Below, piece after piece: positions 50,221-59,107 of a stretch of DNA of 64,000 nt. The notes beneath the pieces were generated by a model. It made no database searches. It worked only from the letters and a program-made list of their open reading frames with translations, and had not been told where the DNA came from. A program made the translations under genes and the position numbers. The stretch comes from Eutrophocola sp964503965 (GTDB lineage: Bacteria; Pseudomonadota; Gammaproteobacteria; Pseudomonadales; Pseudohongiellaceae), in the NCBI GenBank assembly GCA_964503965.1, contig CAZDCK010000011.1, positions 12,527 through 76,526 on the forward strand, in the 5' to 3' direction. How positions within the stretch are numbered: the first letter of the stretch is position 1; each line of letters begins with the position of its first letter.

Positions 50221-52377
50221 ATGTTAGATAAATTCACCAAGTCATTCTGGCACAGCGTTGCAGCTATCCTGCTAATCAGTCTTGCCGCCTGTTCCCAGGA
50301 CAGTGCCGATACAGCACAGGCCCCATCAACTGCCCCCGTCCAGTCGGATACCCCGGCCGTGATGGCCAGTGAAGTCACCAATGATGATCTCATCAATACA
50401 GGCGATAGTGCGGACTGGTTAAGCTACGGACGCGATGCCGGGGAAACGCGATTCAGCCCCCTCGACCAGGTCAATGTCTCCAATGTGAGCGAACTTGGAG
50501 TGGCATGGGTCTATGACACCGGAACCTTCCGGGGACTGGAAGCCACTCCACTGGTCCGCGACGGTATCATGTATGCCACAGCCTCCTGGTCCATAGTTTT
50601 TGCCGTGGATGCGCGTACCGGCGAGGAACTCTGGCGCTATGACCCACAGGTGGATCGTTCAATGGGCTGGAAAGCCTGCTGTGACGTGGTCAACCGGGGG
50701 GTGGCCATTTACGGTGACAAGGTCTTTGCCGGCATTATTGACGGACGGCTTGTAGCCCTGGATGCAGCCACCGGCGAAGTAGTCTGGAGCAAAGTAACTG
50801 TTGACCAGAGCAAACCATATACAATTACCGGCGCTCCTCGTATCGCTGATGGCAAGGTGCTGATCGGTAACGGTGGCGCTGAACTGGGTACCCGTGGTTA
50901 CCTGACAGCCTACAACCCTGATACCGGTGACATTGAATGGCGTTTCTGGGTCGTACCCGGCAACCCTGCCGATGGTTTCGAAAATGCCGATGTTGAAGCA
51001 GCAGCGGCCACCTGGGCAGGACAATGGTGGGAGTTTGGCGGAGGGGGTAATCCCTGGGACTCCATTATTTACGATCCTGAACTGCGCCTGGTCTACGTAG
51101 GTACCGGCAATGGATCTCCCTGGAGCCATGAATACCGTAGCGAAGGCATCGGTGACAACCTGTACCTCTCTTCCATTGTAGCCCTGGATGTGGATGATGG
51201 CAGTGTTGAGTGGCACTACCAGACCACCCCGGCGGATAACTTTGACTACACTGCTGTACAGCCCCTGATGCTGGCCGAGATTCCCATCAACGGCCTTCCC
51301 CGTAAAGTGGTTATGCAGGCCCCCAAAAACGGCTTCTTTTATGTGCTGGATGCCGAGACCGGCGACCTGATCTATGCCGACCCGTACGCCCAGATAAACT
51401 GGGCCACTGGTGTTGATCTGGAAAGCGGTCGTCCAATCGAGACGCCACAGGCACGCTATGACAACGCCATCTCATTCCTGGTCCCGGGACCATCAGGTGC
51501 CCATAACTGGCATCCAATGTCCTACAGCCCGGAAACCGGCCTGCTCTATGTTCCCACCATGCAGGGTGGTCCCTTCCCCTACGCTGTTGATGAAAACTGG
51601 GATTATGAAACTGCCGGCTGGAACCTGGGCATTGGTCTTGGCACCCAAACCGACCGCCCGGTCAGGCCCGATGAAGATTATGAAGGTGGCACCGGTCCGG
51701 TCTATGACTCTCCCGGCGTGATGCTGGCCTGGGACCCGGTGGCCCGTGAGCCCCGCTGGACCCGCGAATACGATTTTTCCATCAACGGCGGCACACTCGC
51801 CACGGCTGGCAACCTGGTTTTCCAGGGCGCGGCAGATGGTTATTTCAGGGCCTTTACAGCCGACTTTGGCGAGCTGGTCTGGGAAGTGGATCTTGGTGTC
51901 GGCATCATGGCTGCCCCCATGACCTATGAACTGGATGGAACACAGTATATTTCCATCCTCGTGGGCTGGGGCGGTTCTTCCGGCCTGATCGGCCCCAACT
52001 CTTCAGGTGCCTACAAGCCGGAGGGACGACTGTGGACCTTCAAGCTGAATGGTGATGAGATCATTCCTGTTGAAGGTCAGCCCCTGCCGGAGCTGACGGC
52101 CATCGACTATAACGATGACCCGGAGGTCCTGGCTCACGGTGTGGACATGTACACCACGCATTGCATGCTCTGTCACGGTGCCGGTGGCGCCAGCGGCGGT
52201 GCTCTTGCCGACCTGCGTTACGCAGCTCCTGCTACCTACGACATTATCCAGAATATTGTCCGTGAGGGTGCCTACGCCGGCCGTGGCATGCCTAACCTGG
52301 GGCATCTCCTCGCTGAGGAAGATGTTGATGCCGTCAAGCACTGGCTACTGAGTTTGCGGGCAGGACTAATGGAATAA
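50221..52377 (+). CDS. PQQ-dependent alcohol dehydrogenase with C-terminal cytochrome c (quinohaemoprotein, lipoprotein)
   Basis: The 718-residue protein has an eight-bladed PQQ propeller (about 55-600) and a c-type haem domain (CMLCHG near 643-648). Adjacent cysteines in MGWKACCDVVNRG form the PQQ-covering disulfide ring. VYVGTGNGSPW and HYQTTPADNFDYTAVQ surround the active-site acid. It oxidises primary alcohols or polyols. The signal peptide carries a lipobox (LISLAAC), so it is a lipoprotein, less usual for the soluble type II enzymes. No pqq synthesis genes are present in the window. The catalytic Asp is followed two residues later by Asp (ALDVDDG). Confidence 0.93.
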   Translation: MLDKFTKSFWHSVAAILLISLAACSQDSADTAQAPSTAPVQSDTPAVMASEVTNDDLINTGDSADWLSYGRDAGETRFSPLDQVNVSNVSELGVAWVYDTGTFRGLEATPLVRDGIMYATASWSIVFAVDARTGEELWRYDPQVDRSMGWKACCDVVNRGVAIYGDKVFAGIIDGRLVALDAATGEVVWSKVTVDQSKPYTITGAPRIADGKVLIGNGGAELGTRGYLTAYNPDTGDIEWRFWVVPGNPADGFENADVEAAAATWAGQWWEFGGGGNPWDSIIYDPELRLVYVGTGNGSPWSHEYRSEGIGDNLYLSSIVALDVDDGSVEWHYQTTPADNFDYTAVQPLMLAEIPINGLPRKVVMQAPKNGFFYVLDAETGDLIYADPYAQINWATGVDLESGRPIETPQARYDNAISFLVPGPSGAHNWHPMSYSPETGLLYVPTMQGGPFPYAVDENWDYETAGWNLGIGLGTQTDRPVRPDEDYEGGTGPVYDSPGVMLAWDPVAREPRWTREYDFSINGGTLATAGNLVFQGAADGYFRAFTADFGELVWEVDLGVGIMAAPMTYELDGTQYISILVGWGGSSGLIGPNSSGAYKPEGRLWTFKLNGDEIIPVEGQPLPELTAIDYNDDPEVLAHGVDMYTTHCMLCHGAGGASGGALADLRYAAPATYDIIQNIVREGAYAGRGMPNLGHLLAEEDVDAVKHWLLSLRAGLME

Positions 52378-52393
52378 TTCTGGCATGTAACAG

Positions 52394-52423
52394 AAAAAAG
52401 GCGGCCAAATGGCCGCCTTTTTT
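52394..52423. terminator. Bidirectional terminator after the PQQ dehydrogenase gene
   Basis: GGCGGCC-AAAT-GGCCGCC flanked by A6 and T6 ends the plus-strand dehydrogenase transcript (17 nt after the stop) and the minus-strand gene that stops at 52458. Confidence 0.95.
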
Positions 52424-52457
52424 ATTTAAGCTACATTCGGAAACTTGCCGGTAATAG

Positions 52458-53195
52458 CTAGCGGTATACCGCCAGACTGCCAAGAAAACGGACCACATCG
52501 ACAAAAAATGGTGTATCAATAATCAGGCCATGCACTATCTGCTGAGTGACCAGCCAGCCCACACCAATCCATGTGTATTTGTTGATGCTCCCGGACTGAC
52601 GCCATTCCTGAACCAGAATCGCCAGTGCCATCGCATTCAGCGTCATATACATCGCGACGACTGGAAATGCCTGGAGCCCCAGGGGGACCATGTAAAGCCT
52701 GTGAATACCAGGTGGCAGGATTGGCAACATGGCCAGCAGAATAAGTCGCCGGTGGATATCAGGCTTGCGAGTGTTGCGCATCGCCAGGGTAAACAGCAAG
52801 CCAAACCCGGTTACCGCCGTAATACCCAGGTAGATGCCATGGGCGGCGTTACCAGAACTCCCCGATGCCCCAAGGATAGTAATGAGCGATCCCATTACAA
52901 TGACCATTGTAGCCAGTGCAATTCCAAACATGCCAAGACTACGGTGAAGCGCGACACTGCGGACATTGACCAGCAATGCCTGTACCACCAGCAGGATCAT
53001 CCAGCTTGAATACACCAAGCCATGAAAATGTACGACCGGTGGTGCCGGCGGAAAAGTACCAGCCGCCATGGGATACCAATAGGTCATGCTGAAACCGCCA
53101 AAGACAAAAAATGCCATCAACAGGATCATGGATAGATAAAACGATGGCCTGAAAGCAGCGGATGAGCCGGCTGCAGCAGTGGTTACTGTATTCAT
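52458..53195 (-). CDS. Integral membrane protein of unknown function
   Basis: The 245-residue protein has about seven hydrophobic segments. Histidines occur in VVHFHGLVYSSWMILLV and in SVALHRSLGMFGI, which could serve haem or quinone ligation as in DUF2306-like proteins. I do not recognise a specific family. It is convergent with the PQQ dehydrogenase across a terminator and may be functionally linked, since both are membrane-edge redox candidates, but this is inference. Confidence 0.65.
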   Translation of the reverse strand: MNTVTTAAAGSSAAFRPSFYLSMILLMAFFVFGGFSMTYWYPMAAGTFPPAPPVVHFHGLVYSSWMILLVVQALLVNVRSVALHRSLGMFGIALATMVIVMGSLITILGASGSSGNAAHGIYLGITAVTGFGLLFTLAMRNTRKPDIHRRLILLAMLPILPPGIHRLYMVPLGLQAFPVVAMYMTLNAMALAILVQEWRQSGSINKYTWIGVGWLVTQQIVHGLIIDTPFFVDVVRFLGSLAVYR

Positions 53196-53374
53196 GCTGG
53201 ATTGTCCCCCAAAGTTCTGCTCCGAATGTTACACCTGTCATGCCTGAAAATTAAACACCCAAGGTATAACCAGTCTACCTCCTTGTGTTGGCGAACCCCG
53301 TGTCTCCGATAATCCATTCCACAGGCGGCTGAGAAAGCAAAGGCCGGCACTGCACCCAGCAGAATATCCAAGGC

Positions 53375-53406
53375 AAAAAAAACCCGGGCATAGCCCGGGT
53401 TTTTTC
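53375..53406. terminator. Terminator after the LigM-like gene
   Basis: AACCCGGGC-ATA-GCCCGGGTT with A8 and T6 flanks lies 13 nt past the stop of the minus-strand O-demethylase gene. Confidence 0.93.
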
Positions 53407-53419
53407 AAAGCCTTGCGAC

Positions 53420-54811
53420 TTACTTCTTACGCCATGAACCTTCAACGTAAGATTCGCGAACCACTTCAGCGTATGGAACCGGGCTAACACGGGCACGGAT
53501 CTCAATAGCTGTGCTCTTCGCCTCAACAGTGGTTTTCTCGGTAGCAGGATTCTCACCCCAAACCAGAACCACTTCAGTACCGATTTCGATGTCAGAATCG
53601 ACAGTACCCAGAGACAGACAGCTGCGCTCGTTGTAACTGTAGCCAGAGAACATGGACAGACCAACAACCTTGTCGCCACCCAGAATGGTGTCGAAAGAGG
53701 AGTTGCCGTAGTTGGCAATAGGAATGTTGATGTACTTGGCGTGCTCACCTTTCTCAAACAGGGAAGCGTAAGCCTTGACCACGTCTTCGCTGTTCCACTG
53801 GAAAGTCACTTTCTTGCGGTGATCATCGTTCTGCATGGCTTCGAGGGCGTCACGGCCGATAAAGTCATGGTCGAACTTGATGAACGGACCGTAGCCCAGC
53901 TCATAAGGTGTGGTGTAGTAGTCTTCAACATTGTCAGATACGTAGGAACCGGCGATAGCAGCGGTGCCTTCATAGCTGGCAGCTGGCAGCCACTCACGAT
54001 AGGCCTTCATGCGGTCATCGGAGTAAACAGCTGGCAGCGGAGAAGGAATCCAGCCAGATTCCAGGGTGTTGGATGCGTAAGCGTTTGAACCTACAGGCAC
54101 AATACCGAATTCTTCACCGGCTTCAAGGATGGCGTTCTTGATGCGCTCGCCTTCTTCGTAAGGACCCCAGATTTCCAGACCAGGTGCACCGGCCATACCA
54201 TGACGCAGGGTACGTACACGGGTGCCGTCAATATTCATGTCAGCCATGTGGAAGAATTTCAGCTGCTCTACAGCACCACCGTTGAGTTTTTCAATGATCG
54301 GCCAGGCGTTAGGACCCTGGATCTGGTAGCGGTAGGAAATACGGTTAACCGGCTTACCCATCGGGCGTGAAGGTGAACGATCATCATGGATGATTTCCAC
54401 ATCATAGCCACCAGTTTCAGCATGGAAGCGAATCCAGTTGGCAGAAGGAGCGCGGCCTACAAACACCAGCTCGTTCTGGGCCAGGTGGAACAGGATACCG
54501 TCACCGATAACGTGACCTGAGTAGCTTACAGGAACGTACTGCTTGGCACGGTTAACCGGGAAGTTTTCGAAGCTGTTGATAGCGGTATCAGACAGCAGTT
54601 TGATAGCGTCCGGACCTTTGATGTAGATGTCCACCATGTGGTGAGACTGGTCGAACAGTACTGCTGATTCGCGCCATGCTTCTTGCTCACTGCGCCAGTT
54701 GTGAAATTCCGGAGCAACAACAGGATAGACATAGGCGCCAATCTTGGAATTGCGCATCATATCTACCGGGTTGTCAACACTCTGCAATAAGTCTTCTAAG
54801 CTTTTGCTCAT
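53420..54811 (-). CDS. Tetrahydrofolate-dependent O-demethylase, LigM-like (aminomethyltransferase family)
   Basis: The 463-residue protein belongs to the GcvT-like folate family. Close correspondence to Sphingobium LigM is visible throughout: NSKIGAYVYPVVAPEFHNWR near 21-40, FDQSHHMVDIYIKG, LRHGMAGAPGLEIWGPYE, SNTLESGWIPSPLPA and GYGPFIKFDHDFIGRDALEA. LigM moves the methyl group of vanillate or 3-O-methylgallate to THF. DesA does the same for syringate, and DmdA is a distant relative using DMSP. Length suits LigM (about 471). It follows an aldehyde dehydrogenase gene. The start has AGAGGA upstream and is preceded by a large inverted repeat. Confidence 0.85.
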   Translation of the reverse strand: MSKSLEDLLQSVDNPVDMMRNSKIGAYVYPVVAPEFHNWRSEQEAWRESAVLFDQSHHMVDIYIKGPDAIKLLSDTAINSFENFPVNRAKQYVPVSYSGHVIGDGILFHLAQNELVFVGRAPSANWIRFHAETGGYDVEIIHDDRSPSRPMGKPVNRISYRYQIQGPNAWPIIEKLNGGAVEQLKFFHMADMNIDGTRVRTLRHGMAGAPGLEIWGPYEEGERIKNAILEAGEEFGIVPVGSNAYASNTLESGWIPSPLPAVYSDDRMKAYREWLPAASYEGTAAIAGSYVSDNVEDYYTTPYELGYGPFIKFDHDFIGRDALEAMQNDDHRKKVTFQWNSEDVVKAYASLFEKGEHAKYINIPIANYGNSSFDTILGGDKVVGLSMFSGYSYNERSCLSLGTVDSDIEIGTEVVLVWGENPATEKTTVEAKSTAIEIRARVSPVPYAEVVRESYVEGSWRKK

Positions 54812-54840
54812 TGTTGTTGATATCCTCTAGTTAATTTTAG

Positions 54841-54938
54841 GGGGGTCAAAAAAAGGCGCTACGATACAGGTATCGGCTCCAATTTGCAATGCCAATCCAG
54901 CCCTGTCCAGAGCTGGCACAGTGGCACATTTGACCCCC
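54841..54938 (-). repeat. Large inverted repeat in the leader of the LigM-like gene
   Basis: GGGGGTCAAA (54841-54850) and TTTGACCCCC (54929-54938) are perfect 10-bp complements enclosing 78 nt that contain further small stems (CCAGC/GCTGG and CGATAC/GTATCG). It is about 30 nt upstream of the ATG on the minus strand. It could be a structured mRNA leader or a degenerate REP/MITE-like element. Confidence 0.65.
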
Positions 54939-55012
54939 TTGTTTTTGCACCTGTCCCTGGACAAATACATTGAATTGACACCACCTTCAAAAGCCGGTGT
55001 CTGAAGGTTCCA

Positions 55013-56443
55013 TCAGGCTGCCGGGGTATAACCCAGAAGGGATTTATACTCCAGGAATTCACCAAACGCCTGATCGCTGAATTCCCTGCCATTCCCGGAC
55101 TGCTTGTAGCCACCAAAGGGAGCATTCAGGTCAAGCCCTGCGTTATTGATACTGATATAGCCGGCGCGGATTTTGGCCGCAATGGCACGGGCATGATCAA
55201 TGTCCTTGCTATGGACATAGCCACCAAGACCGTATTCAGTGTCGTTGGCGATTTCTATGGCCTCTTCTTCATTGTCATAACCAATAATGCTCAGGACAGG
55301 CCCGAAAATCTCTTCCCTGGCGATATCCATGTCATTTTTCACGTCCCTGAATACAGTAGGCTTGACGAAATAACCGGTTTCCAGGCCTTCAGGCTTCCCT
55401 TCGCCACCGACTACTACCTGTGCACCCTGTTCGATACCGCTGTGAATCAGGCCCTGAATCTTGTTCCACTGGGTTTCGGATATTACCGGCCCCATTCTGC
55501 TATCCTGCTTGGGATCACCCGGCGCCCAGTTCTCTACAGCTGCCTTGGCCAATTCAGACACCTGGTCCATCAACTTGTTGGGAACCAGCATTCTTGTCGG
55601 TGCACGACAGGACTGTCCGGAATTCATCATGATGCCCGCAATACCGCCATTTACCGCAGCTTCAAGGTCGGCATCTTCCAGAATAATGTTTGGACTCTTG
55701 CCGCCCAGTTCCTGATGTACACGTTTAACTGTTTTGGCAGCCGCCTCCGCTACCTGGATACCTGCACTTGTAGACCCGGTGATAGATACCATGTCCACCT
55801 TGGGATGAGAGGCAATCGCCTGGCCTACTTCCGGCCCCAGACCGTTAACCATATTAAATACACCTGCTGGTACCCCGGCCGCGTCCAGAATCTCGGCAAA
55901 AATCTGCGCCGAGAATGGGGCAATTTCAGAAGGTTTCACTACCACGGTACAACCCACTGCCAGAGCGGGAGCTACCTTCGCGCAAAGCTGGTGAATCGGC
56001 CAGTTCCAGGGAGTAATAAACCCACACACACCAATAGGCTCTCGTGCCACCCGGCTGGTTCCCCGGTCTTCTTCAAACTTGAAATCCTCCAGCACGGAAA
56101 TGGCGGTTTTGAAATGATTGACTCCGATCGCGGCCTGGGTACCTTCTGCCAGCCATGTGGGAGCTCCCATTTCTTCGGTAATAGCCTCACCCAGTTCGGG
56201 CACACGCTTCTCAAACTCCTCGACAACCCGGTTTAGAATAGCCAGACGTTCTTCCTTGCTGGTCTGGGACCAGGACTTGAAGGCTTCAGAAGCCGCAGAG
56301 ACAGCATTATCAACATCAGCATCACTACCCAAACTGATATGACCTGCAACCGCTTCAGTGGATGGATCAATAACGTCCAAAGTACGTGGTGTGGTCGGAT
56401 CCACCCACTCGCCATTTATATAGAATTGCAAGTAGTCGCGCAT
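55013..56443 (-). CDS. NAD(P)-dependent aldehyde dehydrogenase
   Basis: The 476-residue protein has the ALDH fold motifs: FITPWNWPIHQLCAKVAPALAVG near 140-162, the catalytic Glu in HQELGGKSPNII near 246-257, the nucleophile Cys in NSGQSCRAPTRM near 280-291, and EEIFGPVLSII. It oxidises an aldehyde to an acid. Together with LigM (methoxyaromatic) and the PQQ alcohol dehydrogenase nearby, an aldehyde from aromatic or alcohol metabolism is plausible, but the substrate is not fixed by sequence. Confidence 0.92.
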   Translation of the reverse strand: MRDYLQFYINGEWVDPTTPRTLDVIDPSTEAVAGHISLGSDADVDNAVSAASEAFKSWSQTSKEERLAILNRVVEEFEKRVPELGEAITEEMGAPTWLAEGTQAAIGVNHFKTAISVLEDFKFEEDRGTSRVAREPIGVCGFITPWNWPIHQLCAKVAPALAVGCTVVVKPSEIAPFSAQIFAEILDAAGVPAGVFNMVNGLGPEVGQAIASHPKVDMVSITGSTSAGIQVAEAAAKTVKRVHQELGGKSPNIILEDADLEAAVNGGIAGIMMNSGQSCRAPTRMLVPNKLMDQVSELAKAAVENWAPGDPKQDSRMGPVISETQWNKIQGLIHSGIEQGAQVVVGGEGKPEGLETGYFVKPTVFRDVKNDMDIAREEIFGPVLSIIGYDNEEEAIEIANDTEYGLGGYVHSKDIDHARAIAAKIRAGYISINNAGLDLNAPFGGYKQSGNGREFSDQAFGEFLEYKSLLGYTPAA

Positions 56444-56573
56444 GGTTGCCTCTCTTTTCAGATTCAGAATCGATTCAATCGTGCCCTGTCGGTGCGGGGC
56501 TTAAAATTCGGGGTGCAAGTATAAACATGTGGGACTGACAAGGCCAAGGGAAACCCGGCAGGGAGAAAAGTTA

Positions 56574-57053
56574 TCAGGCAATGAGGACCATGGCTACCTG
56601 CAGGACAATCGCGGCATACACTCCAGCAACAACATCATCAATCATGATCCCCAGCCCGCCGCCCACTTTTTTATCCAGCAGACCAATGGGAAATGGTTTG
56701 AGGATGTCAAAGATTCTGAACAGGACAAACCCCGCCAGTACCCAGTACCAGATGACTGGCACCATGAGCATGGTAATCCAGTAGCCCACAAATTCATCCC
56801 AGACAATACCGCCATGATCATGTACGCCCAGATCCCTGGCAGTCTTTCCACACAGGTAAATACCAACCAGGAAAGTCATCAGCAGCATAACCAGGTAGCC
56901 TTCCATAGCCAGGTACTCAACCATCAACAGATACAGGGGTACAGCCACAAGAGTCCCCATGGTGCCCGGGGCTCTTGGTGACAGCCCCGAACCAAATCCG
57001 AATGCCAGTAAATGAACCGGGTTCGTCAACAAAGAGGTCGGGGATGGCTGCAT
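56574..57053 (-). CDS. pgpA: Phosphatidylglycerophosphatase A
   Basis: The 159-residue inner-membrane enzyme removes the phosphate of phosphatidylglycerophosphate to give phosphatidylglycerol. The pattern FGSGLSPRAPGTMGTLVAVPLY near 20-41, KTARDLGVHDHGGIVWDEFVGYWI (acidic metal site) and FRIFDILKPFPIGLLDKK are diagnostic. Its ATG lies 1 nt past the thiL stop. The order nusB-thiL-pgpA is standard. Confidence 0.95.
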   Translation of the reverse strand: MQPSPTSLLTNPVHLLAFGFGSGLSPRAPGTMGTLVAVPLYLLMVEYLAMEGYLVMLLMTFLVGIYLCGKTARDLGVHDHGGIVWDEFVGYWITMLMVPVIWYWVLAGFVLFRIFDILKPFPIGLLDKKVGGGLGIMIDDVVAGVYAAIVLQVAMVLIA

Positions 57054-57054
57054 A

Positions 57055-58041
57055 TCAAGATTTCTCCTGGAAGTGGGTATAGCTATCCCTGGTCACCTCG
57101 ACAGGATTGCCTCCGGTATCCAGGCAAACAAGCGTGCGCTCCTGCGTCATTTCACCAATACAGGTTACCTCCACCGGTACTTTGGCCGCCGCCTCAAGAA
57201 ATTCCTGCTCATACCTGGTCGGTACGGTAAGAATCAGTTCATAGTCATCCCCCCCATTTATGGCCAGCTCCTGTGCCTGATCATGGCCAAGTATGTCAGA
57301 TACCAGGGGATCAACCGGGATATCGTTCAGCCGAACTTTCGCACCACAGATACTTTTCTCACAGATATGGAATAAATCACCCAGCAGGCCATCAGAAATA
57401 TCCAGACCCGCGCTCACAAATTCTGCCAGGGAGCACCCTGCTGCCAGGCGAGGTTGTGGGTGATAAAAAGCAGAGTGCAGGGCAGACCTGGCTTCTTCTT
57501 CCACCGCCAAGGGCTTATCCCCGAAAAGCCTCAACGCCAGTGCGGCCTTGCCAAGGGTACCGGTCACGAAGATTCGGTCTCCCGGAGAGGCGCCACTCCT
57601 CAGAATCGCCCTGTTTTCTCTTACCAACCCGTGAGCCTGAATGGTGATTGTCAACGGCCCACATGTTGTGTCGCCTCCGGCAAGGTAACAGCCGTACTGC
57701 CCTGCACTCTGACCGAGTCCATTGGCAAAGGCTTCCAGCCAGGACTGGTCAGCATTCGGTAGGGATAGACCTAGTGTAAAAAATACCGGAGACGCTCCGG
57801 TGGCGGCAAGATCACTGAGATTGACGGCCAGGGCTCGCCAGGCAATGTCTTCAGGCGCAGCGTCACGGGGAAAATGTACCCCTTCGACCAGAGTGTCCAT
57901 GGACAGTGCAAGAGCCTGTCCGGGTGGGACAGAGACCAGCGCACAGTCATCGCCAATGCCTTCCCTGATAATATTACCGGTTTGCGCCGCCAGGCCTTTC
58001 TGGTCAAAGCAGCGACGAATTATCTCGAATTCTGAAAACAT
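57055..58041 (-). CDS. thiL: Thiamine-monophosphate kinase
   Basis: The 328-residue AIR-synthase-like kinase phosphorylates thiamine monophosphate to the diphosphate cofactor. It has GDDCALVSVPPGQALALSMDTLVEGVHF (metal and ATP loop near 28-55), AVNLSDLAATGASP, YLAGGDTTCGPL, LDISDGLLGDL and the C-terminal NGGDDYELILTVP. Length is normal. It sits between nusB and pgpA in one minus-strand unit. Confidence 0.96.
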   Translation of the reverse strand: MFSEFEIIRRCFDQKGLAAQTGNIIREGIGDDCALVSVPPGQALALSMDTLVEGVHFPRDAAPEDIAWRALAVNLSDLAATGASPVFFTLGLSLPNADQSWLEAFANGLGQSAGQYGCYLAGGDTTCGPLTITIQAHGLVRENRAILRSGASPGDRIFVTGTLGKAALALRLFGDKPLAVEEEARSALHSAFYHPQPRLAAGCSLAEFVSAGLDISDGLLGDLFHICEKSICGAKVRLNDIPVDPLVSDILGHDQAQELAINGGDDYELILTVPTRYEQEFLEAAAKVPVEVTCIGEMTQERTLVCLDTGGNPVEVTRDSYTHFQEKS

Positions 58042-58072
58042 GGCTGACGATTACCTGCGTCAACGCCCGGAC

Positions 58073-58531
58073 TCAGGCGCCAGCATTGATCTCAACACTT
58101 CGCTGCTGCCTGGCCAGTTTGTCCAGCACACCATTGACATATTTGTGACTGTCGGTGGCACCGAATTTCTTGGCCAGGTCCACAGCCTCATTGATCGCCA
58201 CACGGTAGGGAATATCTATACGCTTGAGCAGCTCATAGGCACCCAGCCTGAGTACCGCCAGCTCAATCGGATTGAGCTTTTCCAGACCACGATCTAGAAA
58301 TGGGGTAAAGCTTTCATCAAGTTCATCTGCCGACCCGGTGATGGCCGTGAACAGCTCATGAAAGTAACGCCAGTCGATTTTCCCGGTATTGTCAGCCCGG
58401 TACTGCGCTTCAATGGCATTGGTCGGGTAATCGGAAATCTGCCACTGATACAGGGCCTGCACAAGCAAACTGCGTGCTTTTTTACGGTGAGCTATTTTCG
58501 GCTTTTCGGGCATGTCCGGTGTATCGGTCAT
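58073..58531 (-). CDS. nusB: Transcription antitermination factor NusB
   Basis: The 152-residue all-helical protein has RKKARSLLVQALYQWQIS near 17-34 and LDRGLEKLNPIELAVLRLGAYELLKRIDIPYRVAINEAVDLAKKFGATDSHKYVNGVLDKLA toward the end (key Arg, Asp and the AINEAVxLAK motif). NusB binds boxA RNA with S10 in rRNA antitermination. The first 15 residues are extra compared with E. coli. Next to ribH, as usual. Confidence 0.96.
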   Translation of the reverse strand: MTDTPDMPEKPKIAHRKKARSLLVQALYQWQISDYPTNAIEAQYRADNTGKIDWRYFHELFTAITGSADELDESFTPFLDRGLEKLNPIELAVLRLGAYELLKRIDIPYRVAINEAVDLAKKFGATDSHKYVNGVLDKLARQQRSVEINAGA

Positions 58532-58581
58532 TTTCTGCTTCTTTATATAGGAATTGGGGTATCGGTATTGAGGAAAAAACC

Positions 58582-59058
58582 TCAGGCATTCATTTTGCGC
58601 AACAGACTGACCATTTCCATGGCAGCCACGCCCGCATCAGCGCCTTTGTTCCCGGCCTTGGTACCTGCTCTTTCAATGGCCTGCTCAATGGTGTCAACAG
58701 TGAGAACACCGTTTATCACCGGTACGCCGGTAGAAAGCGCAATTTCGGACAGGCACCGGGCACTCTCATTGGCGACAATTTCGAAATGGTAGGTACTGCC
58801 ACGTATTACTGCACCCAGGGCAATCACCGCATCAAAGCTGCCGGACTCTGCTGCATTCTTGACAGCCAGAGGCAGTTCCAGGGCGCCAGGAACACGCATT
58901 ACCGTAATATTTGAAGGGGAGACGCCATGACGCTGCAGGGCATCAATAGCACCCGCCTCCAGGCTATCTACCACGTAACTGTTAAAGCGGGACACAACCA
59001 GGGCATAACTGGCTACGGCTCCGGAAAAATCACCTTCTATATTTTTAACATTGCTCAT
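58582..59058 (-). CDS. ribH: 6,7-dimethyl-8-ribityllumazine synthase
   Basis: The 158-residue protein matches lumazine synthase: ALVVSRFNSYVVDSLEAGAIDAL near 21-43, VPGALELPLAVKNA near 57-70, VIALGAVIRGSTYHFEIVANE near 78-98 (catalytic His), and GVLTVDTIEQAIERAG. It condenses the aminouracil and dihydroxybutanone phosphate in riboflavin synthesis and forms large shells. Confidence 0.97.
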   Translation of the reverse strand: MSNVKNIEGDFSGAVASYALVVSRFNSYVVDSLEAGAIDALQRHGVSPSNITVMRVPGALELPLAVKNAAESGSFDAVIALGAVIRGSTYHFEIVANESARCLSEIALSTGVPVINGVLTVDTIEQAIERAGTKAGNKGADAGVAAMEMVSLLRKMNA

Positions 59059-59107
59059 ATTGTGTTCTGCCTCGCTGGAATCAGGTCAGGACCTGACTCC
59101 TGTGTAT

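Noticed and set aside
55193..56236. 347-codon plus-strand frame antisense to the aldehyde dehydrogenase
   Set aside because: It is a shadow of the strongly conserved dehydrogenase gene.
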